Below are positions 1 to 7,501 of a stretch of 38,517 nt of DNA, piece after piece (within the stretch, counting starts at the first letter, position 1; every line of letters starts with the position of its first letter). Both the position numbers and the translations under genes were made by a program. The notes beneath the pieces were generated by a model. That model was not told the DNA's origin. It did not search any database and saw only the letters and a program-made list of their open reading frames with translations. Source of the DNA: Myxococcales bacterium (GTDB lineage: Bacteria; Myxococcota_A; Polyangia; Fen-1088); NCBI GenBank assembly GCA_003136095.1, contig PNBO01000355.1:7924-46440 (forward strand). The letters are read 5' to 3'.

Positions 1-66
1 CGCGCCTACGATTCCAACACCAACCGCTTCAGCGAGTACTGCAATTCGGGCCCGGGCGCCGGTTGA
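1..66 (+). CDS. Pectinesterase, C-terminal end only (partial)
   Basis: The window opens inside a reading frame that ends with TGA at 64-66, leaving 21 residues. The last residues include NRFSEYCNSGPGAG. This matches the usual pectinesterase ending (a hydrophobic residue, then EY, N and GPGA) and also the end of the next gene, which finishes NRMYEYKNTGAGAAP. I read it as the tail of a second, upstream pectinesterase (carbohydrate esterase family 8), so the locus would hold a tandem pair. Only the last strand is visible, and no catalytic residue lies inside the window. The 175 nt to the next proposed start contain no other convincing gene. Confidence 0.6.
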   Translation, partial: RAYDSNTNRFSEYCNSGPGAG

Positions 67-204
67 CGCGGAGGCTCCGCCTGGGCTGGCACCGATCGAT
101 CGCTCCGACCCCTAGCTCAAAGGTATGACCATGCGACATCCACCATTTTCATGTAAACCCTGGGAGGGTTTCCAAACTTTCCCGCGACGCGGAGCTGCGC
201 AGGG

Positions 205-221
205 CGCGGCCGAAGGCCGCG
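205..221 (+). promoter_or_regulatory. Perfect 7-bp hairpin with GAA loop in the pectinesterase leader
   Basis: CGCGGCC (205-211), GAA (212-214) and GGCCGCG (215-221) form a perfect stem. It lies just upstream of a purine-rich stretch (225-230, AAAGGG) and the proposed GTG start at 242. If translation began further upstream at 125 or 131, this hairpin would be inside the coding region. Its position suits a transcript leader better. Its function is unknown. Confidence 0.4.
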
Positions 222-241
222 GGGAAAGGGCGGGTTGGCGG

Positions 242-1972
242 GTGTCCCAAGTGCCGGCTTTGCGGCACGGCGAGGCCGGCAGGCTCCGCACGCGATTGTG
301 CGGACTGGCTCTGGGCGGTTTGCTGCTCGCAACTGCGCTCTGCGGTTGTAGCTCGTCATCGCCCGCGCGCGGCACAGGTGGGAATTCGGCGTCGGGCGGT
401 GGCAGCGGCACGGGTGGCGCGGCTCAGACCGGCGGCGCGACCGGCAACGGCGGATCTTCGTCCTCGGGCGGCGCGAGCGGTTCGGGTGGAGCCATCGCAT
501 CGGGCGGCACGAGCAGCTCGGGTGGAACCAAGGCATCCGGCGGTGTGACCAGCACGGCGGGTGGGGCACCGTCGGGCGGAGTGACCAGCGTGGGTGGTGC
601 GTCGGCGACAGGTGGCACGGTAGCCACGGGTGGCTCTGCGCCGTCGGGTGGAACGACGAGCTCGGGTGGCAATTCGTCATCGGGTGGCGCCACGGCCACC
701 GGCGGATCCGCGAAGACAGGCGGAGCGACCGGCACGGGGGGCAGCACGGCCACGGGCGGCTCGGTCCAGACCGGCGGCAGCTCCGGCACCGGCGGCGCCA
801 CGGCCACGGGGGGAGCAAGCGCGACAGGTGGTACGGGCGGCCCTATCGCCACCGGCGGCGCAACCAGCACAGGTGGCTCCACCCAGCCGCCCGTCACCTG
901 CACGCCGGCATACACGGGGACGGACACGCGACCGCAGCTGACCGATGCCGCGGCGGCTTGCTACACCATCAAGAACTACCTGGCGCAGGCCGGGACCATC
1001 GGCTCCTTGGTGCGTGACGACTGGGATCCCTCGCCGGCGCCCTTGACCCTCCCGGCAAGCCCGACCTACACGGTTGCGGCCGATGGCAGCGGCACGCACA
1101 CCACCGTGCAAGCCGCCATCACCGCCGCCCTCGCCTCGGGCAGCACCTCGCGCGTGACCATCCTGGTCAAGCCGGGGACCTATCGAGAGCTGGTGTGCGT
1201 GAAGCCGGCGTCAGGAGTCACGGCCATTCCCGTCACGCTGTACGGGGCCGACGACGACGCCAGCAAGGTCACCATCGTGTACAACAACGGGTCGGGCGTC
1301 ACGGTGACCACCGAGAACACCAACCCGTGCTCAGTGCCGTCGGGGACGACCCACGGAACCAGCGACAGCTCGACGTTCATGGTCTCCACCCGAGCGTTCC
1401 AGGCCATGAACCTCACCCTCGCGAACGACTTCGCCGAGCCATCGGGGCAATCCGCCGTGCAAGCGCCGGCCCTGACCGCGCAAGCCGACCAGCTGGTCTT
1501 TCAGAACGTTCGCTTCTTGGGCAATCAGGACACGCTCCAGTACAAGACCGGGAACGTGACGACCGTGGCCCGCTCGTACTTCAAGAGCTGCTATATCGAG
1601 GGCGACGTGGACTTCATCTTCGGTCGCGGCACCATGGTGTTCGATGGCTGCACCATCAAATACATCACCGCCCGCAAGAGCGGCGGCACCATTTTTGCCC
1701 CCAGCACCGAGAGCTCGCATTCGTTCGGAATGCTGGTCATCAACAGTCAAATCGGCAGCGCCTCGGGGACCAACAGCACCTACCTCGGCCGCGCCTGGGA
1801 CGACAGTAGCGGGACGAGCCCCAATGGACAAATCGTCATCCGCGAATCCACGCTCGATGCGAGCATCCAGTCTGCGGCACCCTGGACCACCTCGACCCAA
1901 GGTCGGGCCTTTTCCGCGTCGGGGAACCGCATGTACGAGTACAAGAACACGGGCGCGGGCGCCGCGCCGTAG
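242..1972 (+). CDS. Pectinesterase lipoprotein (CE8) with Thr-Gly-Gly linker
   Basis: Pectinesterase removes methyl esters from pectin, which prepares homogalacturonan for lyases. A lipoprotein signal (hydrophobic run, then LCGC) precedes about 180 residues of TGG-type repeats and a right-handed beta-helix domain. Family motifs are present: GTHTTVQAAI, VKPGTYRE, a QAPAL glutamine (Gln407), QDTLQ with the acid/base Asp430, GDVDFIFG with the nucleophile Asp457, and YLGRAW with Arg517. All expected catalytic residues are therefore in place. The frame is open from ATG 125 or 131, but those starts put about 75 residues before the lipid cysteine. GTG 242 gives a normal 36-residue signal peptide, so I prefer it. 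AAAGGG lies 11 nt upstream of that GTG. The protein is probably anchored at the outer surface with the linker as a tether. Family assignment is firm; the start is uncertain. Confidence 0.9.
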   Translation: MSQVPALRHGEAGRLRTRLCGLALGGLLLATALCGCSSSSPARGTGGNSASGGGSGTGGAAQTGGATGNGGSSSSGGASGSGGAIASGGTSSSGGTKASGGVTSTAGGAPSGGVTSVGGASATGGTVATGGSAPSGGTTSSGGNSSSGGATATGGSAKTGGATGTGGSTATGGSVQTGGSSGTGGATATGGASATGGTGGPIATGGATSTGGSTQPPVTCTPAYTGTDTRPQLTDAAAACYTIKNYLAQAGTIGSLVRDDWDPSPAPLTLPASPTYTVAADGSGTHTTVQAAITAALASGSTSRVTILVKPGTYRELVCVKPASGVTAIPVTLYGADDDASKVTIVYNNGSGVTVTTENTNPCSVPSGTTHGTSDSSTFMVSTRAFQAMNLTLANDFAEPSGQSAVQAPALTAQADQLVFQNVRFLGNQDTLQYKTGNVTTVARSYFKSCYIEGDVDFIFGRGTMVFDGCTIKYITARKSGGTIFAPSTESSHSFGMLVINSQIGSASGTNSTYLGRAWDDSSGTSPNGQIVIRESTLDASIQSAAPWTTSTQGRAFSASGNRMYEYKNTGAGAAP

Positions 1973-2141
1973 AGCCCATCGGGGCCGAGCGACGCCCTGC
2001 TGTCCGAAAACTCAATGCGTCGGCTCAGGCCGCCTCTCGATGGTAGTTCAGCAAGCTGGGCGGCATGCCTCGGGATGGGAAAGGTAGCCACCACGGGTTT
2101 GCGTTACCGCGGGCGAGCTGCTGGCTGATGCAGGGCTGCGC

Positions 2142-2459
2142 CTATGCCTTCTTGAGCGACAGGGCCAGCTTCACGGCCTCGCCCACGCCCTTGTCATTCG
2201 CCATCTGCTTCACGTTGGCGCGGTCCGCGCCGGTGAGGGATTTCAAGGAGCCGAGATACTGCCCCTGAAGCTTCCGCGCGCGAGCGACCTTCGGCGACGC
2301 CTTCTTGACCTTCTGCTCCGGCCGGGGCTTCGCCGGGGTGCGGAATGCACCAGCGAGGGCGGCCTGCATGCGCTAGGCCATGGCCGCTTCCACGGCTGCC
2401 GCGATCTGGCGAGCGAAGGTCTCGACGAGGAACGTGACATTCAGGGCGGCGTTGGGCCT
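2142..2459 (-). pseudogene. Decayed small basic protein gene with an in-frame stop
   Basis: On the minus strand one frame reads LNVTFLVETFARQIAAAVEA, then AMA, an in-frame TAG (2373-2375), and continues RMQAALAGAFRTPAKP into a Lys/Arg-rich linker and a helical end with RKLQGQYLGSLKSLTG. Both sides of the stop read like one small protein: an amphipathic Ala-rich helix, a basic linker and a helical tail. I have an impression of similar small proteins in myxobacteria but cannot name a family. No ATG or GTG opens the frame before the next upstream stop at 2487-2489, so the start is also lost. The part after the stop could restart at ATG 2369 and give 75 residues. A sequencing error at the TAG would be the other explanation. 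Confidence 0.42.
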
Positions 2460-2536
2460 CCGTACTCCTGGGGTTTTCGTTGCTGCCTATCGTAGGCGGA
2501 AGGGGGGGGTGAGCAAGTTGAGTCCCGATACCAGAA

Positions 2537-2566
2537 GTGGATGACGACTTGGCGGACCACACCTGG
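2537..2566 (-). repeat. 5' box of the dispersed upstream element (copy K)
   Basis: The plus-strand stretch starting GTGGATGACGACTTGGCGGA resembles 6061-6090 (GTGGATGACCTCGTGGCGAA) and 14097-14122. It is read in minus orientation here, about 80 nt upstream of the decayed gene at 2142-2459. Only the 5' half of the element is recognisable. It also falls inside the leader region of the divergent cold shock gene. Confidence 0.35.
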
Positions 2567-2618
2567 TATATGTGGCACGATGCTTCTCACGTTGAGAGGC
2601 AAGGAAGGGAAACGGTAA

Positions 2619-2813
2619 ATGCAAAAAGGTACGGTCAAGTTCTTCAACACAGCAAAGGGTTTTGGATTCATCACGCCGGAGAGCGGCGGCAAGGACGTGT
2701 TCGTCCACGCCAACGATCTCGGGGGTGCCGTCATTCAGGAGGGCACCAAGGTTGAATTCGAGGTCGTCGAAGGAAAGAAGGGGCCTCAGGCCAGCGGCGT
2801 CAAGGTCGTCTGA
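2619..2813 (+). CDS. Cold shock protein, CspA family
   Basis: A 64-residue single cold-shock domain that binds single-stranded RNA or DNA in the cytoplasm and melts RNA structure. The RNP-1 motif KGFGFI (residues 13-18) and the RNP-2 motif VFVH (27-30) are intact, and length is typical of the family. A strong ribosome site, GGAAGGGA, lies about 10 nt before ATG 2619. The gene stands alone. Myxobacteria usually have several paralogues, so I give no specific symbol. A TGGCAC at 2572-2577 looks like half of a sigma-54 promoter, but the matching -12 GC is absent. Confidence 0.95.
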   Translation: MQKGTVKFFNTAKGFGFITPESGGKDVFVHANDLGGAVIQEGTKVEFEVVEGKKGPQASGVKVV

Positions 2814-2978
2814 TCCTGTCGTGTCCGGAAGGTCACTCTGAGGCCACGGGATTCGCGGCTATGGCTTTTCGGACACCACGCCATTTGAGGCCACAGCACG
2901 CTTGAAGCTCGTGGCTTCAGATGGCGCGCACGCCGTGCCGGGGCTGATGCCAGACTGCGTCGTCCGGCCAGCTCGACC

Positions 2979-3731
2979 ATGAAACCGTGGAAGATCATCG
3001 CGAGGGCTACCAATCCTGGCGGTGACGACCTTGTCTTGTGGCAGAGAGACGCCGAGTTCGTGGTGCGGGTGGGCAACACCGAACTGATGTCGAGCCGCCG
3101 CCATGGCTCGGAAGAAGCCATGGCAACCGCGGCGCTGTCGGCGCTCGCGCGCGACGATGCCCGTGTTTTGATCGGCGGCTTGGGATTCGGATATACCCTA
3201 CGCGCCGCGCTCGATCGCCTCGGTCCGAGGGGGCACATCTTGGTTGCCGAGATCTCGAACGACATCATCGAGTGGAACCGACGTTTTCTGGGAGGCCTTG
3301 GCGGCCAGCCCATGGACGACATTCGCGCCACCGTAGAATGCACCGATGTGCGTTGGGTCCTGGCGCGCGCATCCAGGGCCTCTTCACGCGGGCGCTACGA
3401 TGCGGTTTTGGTCGATGTCGACAACGGCCCGCGGCCCTTGGTGACGAAGACCAATCGCTTGCTCTGGCAACCGGACGGAATCGCGGCCACAAGCCGGGCG
3501 ATGAAACCGGGGTCCGTGCTGGTGGTTTGGTCCACGGGTTCGGATCCAAGCTTCGTCGCGCGTCTGCGTGCCGGGGGATTCGCGGTGGAGGTGAAGCCTG
3601 TTCGTGCGGAAGCTGGGCGCGGTGCCCGCCACACTCTCTTTGTCGCGCGGCGAGGGGTGCCGCGGCAAGACCCGATCCCGTCTGGTTGTCAATCGTCCAA
3701 ATCCCATCCCCGGTCAGTGATGCGACGGTGA
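2979..3731 (+). CDS. Spermidine-synthase-like SAM-fold protein
   Basis: A 250-residue protein with a Rossmann nucleotide-binding fold of the spermidine synthase-like group. Visible motifs are SSRRHGSEEAMA (39-50, a substrate-gate-like segment), the glycine motif VLIGGLGFG (63-71), an acidic strand end LVAEIS (Glu91) and YDAVLVDVDNGP (about 140-151). Members of this group are usually annotated as spermidine synthases or methyltransferases, but few have been tested, and I cannot assign a substrate. The domain ends near HTLFVARRG. The last 25 or so residues read like accidental translation of non-coding DNA and overlap a copy of the dispersed repeat at 3688-3735. No ribosome site is obvious. Confidence 0.8.
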   Translation: MKPWKIIARATNPGGDDLVLWQRDAEFVVRVGNTELMSSRRHGSEEAMATAALSALARDDARVLIGGLGFGYTLRAALDRLGPRGHILVAEISNDIIEWNRRFLGGLGGQPMDDIRATVECTDVRWVLARASRASSRGRYDAVLVDVDNGPRPLVTKTNRLLWQPDGIAATSRAMKPGSVLVVWSTGSDPSFVARLRAGGFAVEVKPVRAEAGRGARHTLFVARRGVPRQDPIPSGCQSSKSHPRSVMRR

Positions 3732-3735
3732 CCTC
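3688..3735 (-). repeat. 3' box fragment of the dispersed upstream element (copy C)
   Basis: AAATCCCATCC followed by CGGTCAGTGA and CGGTGACC matches the 3' boxes at 5212-5280 and 13900-13968 in the same orientation over about 40 nt. It overlaps the last codons of the spermidine-synthase-like gene and ends 20 nt before the stop of the LamG lipoprotein gene. Unlike the other copies, no gene start lies downstream of it. Confidence 0.5.
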
Positions 3736-3754
3736 AGGTCGACGATGGGAGCGA

Positions 3755-5104
3755 TCAGCGAAGAGCGAAGAGGGCGGAGATCTCTTGTTGCGACAACGCG
3801 CGTTTGTAGACGCGGAAGTCATCGAGTGACCCGTAGAAGAAGGGATCGCCCCCCGCCGAGCCGCCGAATGTCGAGCGGCCGATCCAGTTGTTGGTGGTGG
3901 TCGCCAGGTCCGACATGTGCAAGGTCATGGCATCGTTCGTGGCCACGACCACGCCGTCGATGTACATGGTCCCCGTGTAGGTTGAACCGGCGGGGAGCAC
4001 GATGGCGATGTGATGCCACACGTTCGCCGTGAGGGCGGATGTGCCCTCGAGGCGCTGCATGTTGGTCGTGCGTCCCGATGGGGAGATGCCGAAGCGGACG
4101 GGCGTGTTGGTGGATGTGCTGCGCGCCGTCATGTAGCAATAGGGGCCTGTCGTCGAGGATGTGTCGGCGCCAAAATCAAAAATTCTCTCCCAATTCTGGG
4201 TGGGCGTGGCGTCCGCCAGGTTGACCCAGACCGCAATCGTGAGGGCATTGGGTGCCAGGGTTTGCAGGGCGGGTACCGTCACGTAGCCGCCACCGGAGCT
4301 GGGATCGGACGTGGCGGGCATGAGGTTGAGCGCGTGGGTTCCCACTTGGTGATCGGTCGAGAAGGCCGCGCTCCCGTCCGTCCCGTAGGTTGCTAGCTTT
4401 CCGTCGTGGGTGCCGCTTGCGGATGTCGACGAATCGGCCGCGGTCGTGCCGCTGCTCTCGTCGAACTTGTACCAGAGGACCAGGTCAAGGTCCGCACCAC
4501 CGGTGCCCCCTGCGCCGCCTTTGCCGCCGGTGCCGCCTCTGCCGCCGGTACCGGCGCCACCCGTTCCACTACCGCCGGAGCCGCCGCCCGTCCCGGTTCC
4601 GCCGGCGCCACCCGTTCCACCGCCGCCGGAGCCGCCGCCCGTTCCGGTTCCGCCGGTTCCGCCGGTGCCGCCGGCGCCGCCCGTTTCCCCGTCGCCATCC
4701 ACGCCTGCGCCACCGGTGTCTTCGTCTGCGGTGGGCTGATCCAGGGAATCCGAAATATCCTCAGGAACGACGACATCCTGCGCAACATCGATCTCGGGGA
4801 GATCCTCGGCATCGTTGGGAAAGGCGACCTCGTACGCAGCGGGTAGATCGGGCAGAGCCGATGCGCTGTCCGTGTCGACGCTGCCGTCACTACCGCCCGT
4901 GTCGCCGCTCCCAGCCTCGGTCGCGTCGGGCGCGACGGGGCGATCCATGGGCCCGTCAGGAGCGCGCGGGGTTGGGCCGCGCAGCTTGCCGATGTCGACC
5001 GAGCACGCCGCAGCCAGCATGACACTCAGGCAGAGAGAAGAAATGCAGATCTCTGCGGGAAAGGAACGCTCTGCTTCGTCCGGACGGAATGACGCCTTCA
5101 TCAT
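3755..5104 (-). CDS. Surface lipoprotein with LamG (concanavalin-like) domain
   Basis: A 449-residue lipoprotein with lipid cysteine at residue 34 (AAACSVDIG). It has an Asp/Pro-rich stretch, a long Gly/Thr-Gly-Gly linker, and from about residue 207 a laminin-G/concanavalin-like jelly roll of the LamG_3 type. Diagnostic segments are LVLWYKFDESSG, TIAVWVNL, WHHIAIVLP, MYIDGVVVA and the ending GSLDDFRVYKRALS. Such domains commonly bind carbohydrate or surface ligands; no catalytic site is seen. The sequence just after the lipid cysteine, CSVDIGKLRGPTPR, recurs in the Vgb-like lipoprotein at 27514 (CSVDVGKLRAPTPR), although the rest of the two proteins is unrelated. ATG 5104 and ATG 5101 are both possible starts. 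A copy of the upstream element ends 108 nt before the start. Confidence 0.85.
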   Translation of the reverse strand: MMKASFRPDEAERSFPAEICISSLCLSVMLAAACSVDIGKLRGPTPRAPDGPMDRPVAPDATEAGSGDTGGSDGSVDTDSASALPDLPAAYEVAFPNDAEDLPEIDVAQDVVVPEDISDSLDQPTADEDTGGAGVDGDGETGGAGGTGGTGGTGTGGGSGGGGTGGAGGTGTGGGSGGSGTGGAGTGGRGGTGGKGGAGGTGGADLDLVLWYKFDESSGTTAADSSTSASGTHDGKLATYGTDGSAAFSTDHQVGTHALNLMPATSDPSSGGGYVTVPALQTLAPNALTIAVWVNLADATPTQNWERIFDFGADTSSTTGPYCYMTARSTSTNTPVRFGISPSGRTTNMQRLEGTSALTANVWHHIAIVLPAGSTYTGTMYIDGVVVATNDAMTLHMSDLATTTNNWIGRSTFGGSAGGDPFFYGSLDDFRVYKRALSQQEISALFALR

Positions 5105-5211
5105 TAGGCAGCCGCCCCATGAGCACGCCGGCCACCGGGACCACGCTCACAGGTTGGCCTGCGCAGGATATTAGCACGTTGGCCGTCCCGACCGCGGCAT
5201 CGAGTAGGTGT

Positions 5212-5440
5212 CCATCGCCATGATCCCATCCGCGATCAGTGCCGTGGCGGTGACGCCGGTCGTGCGGCAGAACGGGATTTAGGCAAGTTCTCCCAATCGT
5301 CATCCGCGCCCTCTGCCGTTCATCGGTGGCAACGATGGACGACTCGGTCTGGCCGTGACAACGGTCGGACTCGCATGAGGAGTGGACCAGCTCTGGGGGC
5401 CGGTCAGCGCGACTACTGCCAGTGCTGGCGGACACGATGG
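5212..5440 (-). repeat. Dispersed upstream element, copy A
   Basis: This copy fills much of the 494-nt gap between two divergent lipoprotein genes. The 3' box (5212-5281, minus strand) starts ATCCCGTTCTG and ends GGCGATGGACA. It agrees with copy B at 59 of 70 positions with no gap. The box ends 108 nt before the LamG lipoprotein start; in copy B the distance is 107 nt. A weak 5' box (TGTCCGCCAGCACTGG, near 5419-5437) lies about 210 nt further upstream. The rest of the gap holds the inverted repeats at 5504-5545 and nothing else I recognise. Confidence 0.7.
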
Positions 5441-5503
5441 GTAGCCAGCCCGGGTCATGCTGGCGAGGTCATGCCTGCGCAGACCCGCATCTTCAAGCTG
5501 CTC

Positions 5504-5545
5504 ATTCTCGCGGATTCATGCGAGAATCCTTCCGATGTATTCTCG
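5504..5545. promoter_or_regulatory. Three alternating inverted-repeat arms (operator or switch hairpin)
   Basis: ATTCTCGC (5504-5511), then GCGAGAAT (5520-5527), then ATTCTCG (5539-5545). The middle arm can pair perfectly with either the first (8 bp, loop 8) or the third (7 bp, loop 11). The array ends 53 nt before the start of the small lipoprotein at 5599. It could be a set of three protein-binding half-sites or two mutually exclusive RNA hairpins. Confidence 0.5.
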
Positions 5546-5598
5546 GACACTACGGGTTCGGCGGTTCCGCCGCATCCAACGAGCGCGAAGGAGATGCA

Positions 5599-5910
5599 AT
5601 GAATCGAACATTCAAGCTAGTGACGTTGGGAGTTCTCGGTGCCTGGTTGCTGACGAGCACGAGTTGCGAAGACAAAGTCTGCAATGACGCCTTGCAGACC
5701 TGCAAGAAGGAGGCGACCGAGCAACGGAAAGAAGGCGCGAGCAACCTGGCCAAGCTCACCGAGCTCAAGACGCAACTGGCGGCCACCCAAGCGAAGGTCG
5801 ACAGCCTGACCAAGGAGAACGACGAGCTCAAAGCAAAGAGCGAAGCGGCGGAGGCGAAGGTCAAGGCCAAGGGTGGCAAGGGCAAGCACAAGAAGCGGGG
5901 CAAGAAGTAG
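5599..5910 (+). CDS. Small coiled-coil lipoprotein
   Basis: A 103-residue protein with a lipoprotein signal (MNRTFKLVTLGVLGAWLL, then TSTSC, lipid Cys23). Next come a CEDKVCNDALQTC segment with three cysteines, a charged heptad-like helix (about residues 48-85, with KLTELKTQLAATQAKVDSLT) and a Lys/Gly-rich basic tail (GGKGKHKKRGKK). ATG 5599 is chosen because AAGGAG lies 6 nt upstream; longer frames to the left lack a signal peptide at the right place. The shape recalls small Lpp-like envelope proteins, and the basic tail could bind peptidoglycan, nucleic acid or polysaccharide. I do not recognise a family. The gene stands alone and is divergent from the LamG gene. Confidence 0.75.
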   Translation: MNRTFKLVTLGVLGAWLLTSTSCEDKVCNDALQTCKKEATEQRKEGASNLAKLTELKTQLAATQAKVDSLTKENDELKAKSEAAEAKVKAKGGKGKHKKRGKK

Positions 5911-5921
5911 CCGGGGGAGGT

Positions 5922-5942
5922 CCGCGCTCAGCACCCGCGCGG
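5922..5942 (+). terminator. GC hairpin after the coiled-coil lipoprotein gene
   Basis: CCGCGC (5922-5927) pairs with GCGCGG (5937-5942) across a 9-nt loop, 12 nt after the stop codon. There is no T-tract, so intrinsic termination is uncertain. Confidence 0.3.
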
Positions 5943-6060
5943 TCCGCAATCCCTGGCCTTCGCCAGGTCACCGTTTGCGTGCGGTGTCTCCTGTCGGTGG
6001 CGAGGACTCGCGACACGGGTCGCTTGTCTCCGCCATCGCCACCGGCGGGAATGAAACATT

Positions 6061-6090
6061 GTGGATGACCTCGTGGCGAACGACAGCCTT
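6061..6090 (-). repeat. 5' box of the dispersed upstream element (copy G)
   Basis: GTGGATGACCTCGTGGCGAA and the following bases match copies K (2537) and B (14097) and, less well, H (7450). Here it lies 29 nt beyond the stop of the lipoprotein gene at 6119, in the same orientation as that gene. Copy H lies on the gene's other side. Confidence 0.4.
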
Positions 6091-6118
6091 CCGGCAGACC
6101 GCCGGATGCGGGCGCCTT

Positions 6119-7222
6119 TCACAGCTCGACAGGCTTGGGCCCCGTGCCGGTATCGACCTTCTTCGGTTGGGGAGCGCTCTTGGCGGGAACGCTCCAGGCC
6201 GGAGCGGGCTTCGGTAAGGGAGCGCTCTTGGCCGGAGCGGGCTTTGGTTGGGGAGCGCGAACGACAACGGGAGGGGCGTCGCCAACCTTCTTGCACACGT
6301 GCAGCTTCTGAGCCGTCTCGCCGCGGCAGCCGCCACAGGCCCGCTTGCACTTTGCGGTTGGCGGCTTGCCCGAATCCTTGTCCTCGCAAGCGCAGGCCTC
6401 GGCACAGCGCGCCTCCTCGTCGCCGACCTTCTCCACACAGCGCTGCACGAGGTTCATGCGATAGAGCGCATCCTCGGCTGGTGACAGATTGGGCAAGTAC
6501 GTCGCGTAGTTCACCACATCGCTCGTGCCGGCTTTGTTGCCCGGGTGGAATGCCACGCACGCGGTCAGGAGGTCCACCCGAGCCGCATCGGGCGCCGCTT
6601 CCGTCCTCGCTCGGCTGCGGGCGCACTGCGATTCCATGCCCGCGGCGTCGCCGGCTTCGCGCAAGAGCTCGAGCCTACGCCGGATGACCGCGACGGCATC
6701 GGGGTGCGAGCGAGCGTAGTCGTCGATCAAGTTCTGCTCCTCCACGGAGCGACCCGCCAGCCAGAGCAGCCGTCCTTTCGTCGCGACCAGTGGATCGGTC
6801 TGCTCCGCCGTCAGTCCCAGAACCTTCCCGAGAGCCTCGAGCATGGACAGGGCATCCTCGATGATCGGCCAGTAGTGGGGCTCGATCTCCGACCTCTGCT
6901 TGTACTTCGGTAGCCCGCCCGTGCACGAGGCGCAACTCGTGTCGACGAGCGAGGCCAGGCTGGCATCGGTCACGGCTTTCGCATAGGTGTAGACTGCATC
7001 GAAGTCCCGCGGGGCGGCCTTGGCCGCCTGGTACCTCGCGGCCATCTCCGGGTTACGAAACCTGATCTCGCCTTGCGGAGGCTTCGCTACCTGCGCTCTC
7101 CTCACGTCGGAGCGCGGGCGGTTGTCCACGGCCGACGAGCAGCCGACAGCAAAGACGAGGACCAGCGTCGGCCACGCAGGCCGAAGCTGCTTGCGGTTCG
7201 AGGCAAGACGGAGCACTCTCAC
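6119..7222 (-). CDS. Lipoprotein of unknown function, helical and Cys-rich
   Basis: A 367-residue protein. From GTG 7222 (GGGAAAG 4 nt upstream; GTG 7216 is an alternative) it has a signal peptide ending FAVGC with lipid Cys28. The body is mostly alpha-helical and contains a CASC pair (DTSCASCTGG). A Cys cluster follows (CAEACACEDKD and CKRACGGCRGE, near residues 285-315), then a Pro/Ala/Lys tail with repeated PKPAPAKSAP-type units. The helical middle (ARYQAAKAAPRDFDAVYTYA) suggests TPR-like packing. I do not recognise a family. Upstream in-frame codons to 7489 lie in repeat copy H and have no signal features, so I exclude them. Confidence 0.7.
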   Translation of the reverse strand: MRVLRLASNRKQLRPAWPTLVLVFAVGCSSAVDNRPRSDVRRAQVAKPPQGEIRFRNPEMAARYQAAKAAPRDFDAVYTYAKAVTDASLASLVDTSCASCTGGLPKYKQRSEIEPHYWPIIEDALSMLEALGKVLGLTAEQTDPLVATKGRLLWLAGRSVEEQNLIDDYARSHPDAVAVIRRRLELLREAGDAAGMESQCARSRARTEAAPDAARVDLLTACVAFHPGNKAGTSDVVNYATYLPNLSPAEDALYRMNLVQRCVEKVGDEEARCAEACACEDKDSGKPPTAKCKRACGGCRGETAQKLHVCKKVGDAPPVVVRAPQPKPAPAKSAPLPKPAPAWSVPAKSAPQPKKVDTGTGPKPVEL

Positions 7223-7299
7223 TGCGCTTTCCCGTCGACACTCTACTGCTCTCCCTGTAGCACGGCTATAGCCAACCGAGGCGCTTGGCGTCAGACGAT

Positions 7300-7478
7300 T
7301 TCCGAAGTCTCTGGCGCGTTGACCGCCCATTTCGCTTCTTGCCACGACCGCGTTCTGCCCCCCAATGTCACTCGCCAGGGTGATGGGGCCACGTCTCGCC
7401 AAGGTCATGCGGCCAGTCGTCGCCACCATCGGTGAATACCGAGCGCAGAGCGCGACCTGGCGAACCACAGCCCCGTGC
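7300..7478 (-). repeat. Dispersed upstream element, copy H (diverged)
   Basis: The minus-strand segment GGCTGTGGTTCGCCAGGTCG (7453-7472) matches the 5' boxes at 2537, 6061 and 14097. Further down, around 7305-7345, short blocks such as CGTCAG, GAAGTCT and CTTGCC fall in the same order as in copy B on the plus strand. The 3' box is hard to recognise. The copy lies upstream of, and in the same orientation as, the lipoprotein gene starting at 7222. It accounts for most of this 279-nt gap. Confidence 0.4.
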
Positions 7479-7501
7479 CACTCCGGCAACCATGCTGGCG
7501 A

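Noticed and set aside
360-900. Regular short repeats that could suggest a CRISPR array or minisatellite
   Set aside because: The period is irregular, the repeats are in frame and encode TGG-type linkers; there are no unique spacers of constant length.
2572-2587. Sigma-54-like promoter before the cold shock gene (TGGCAC, 5 nt, TTCT)
   Set aside because: The -24 half is perfect but the essential GC of the -12 half is missing, and cold shock genes are rarely sigma-54 dependent.
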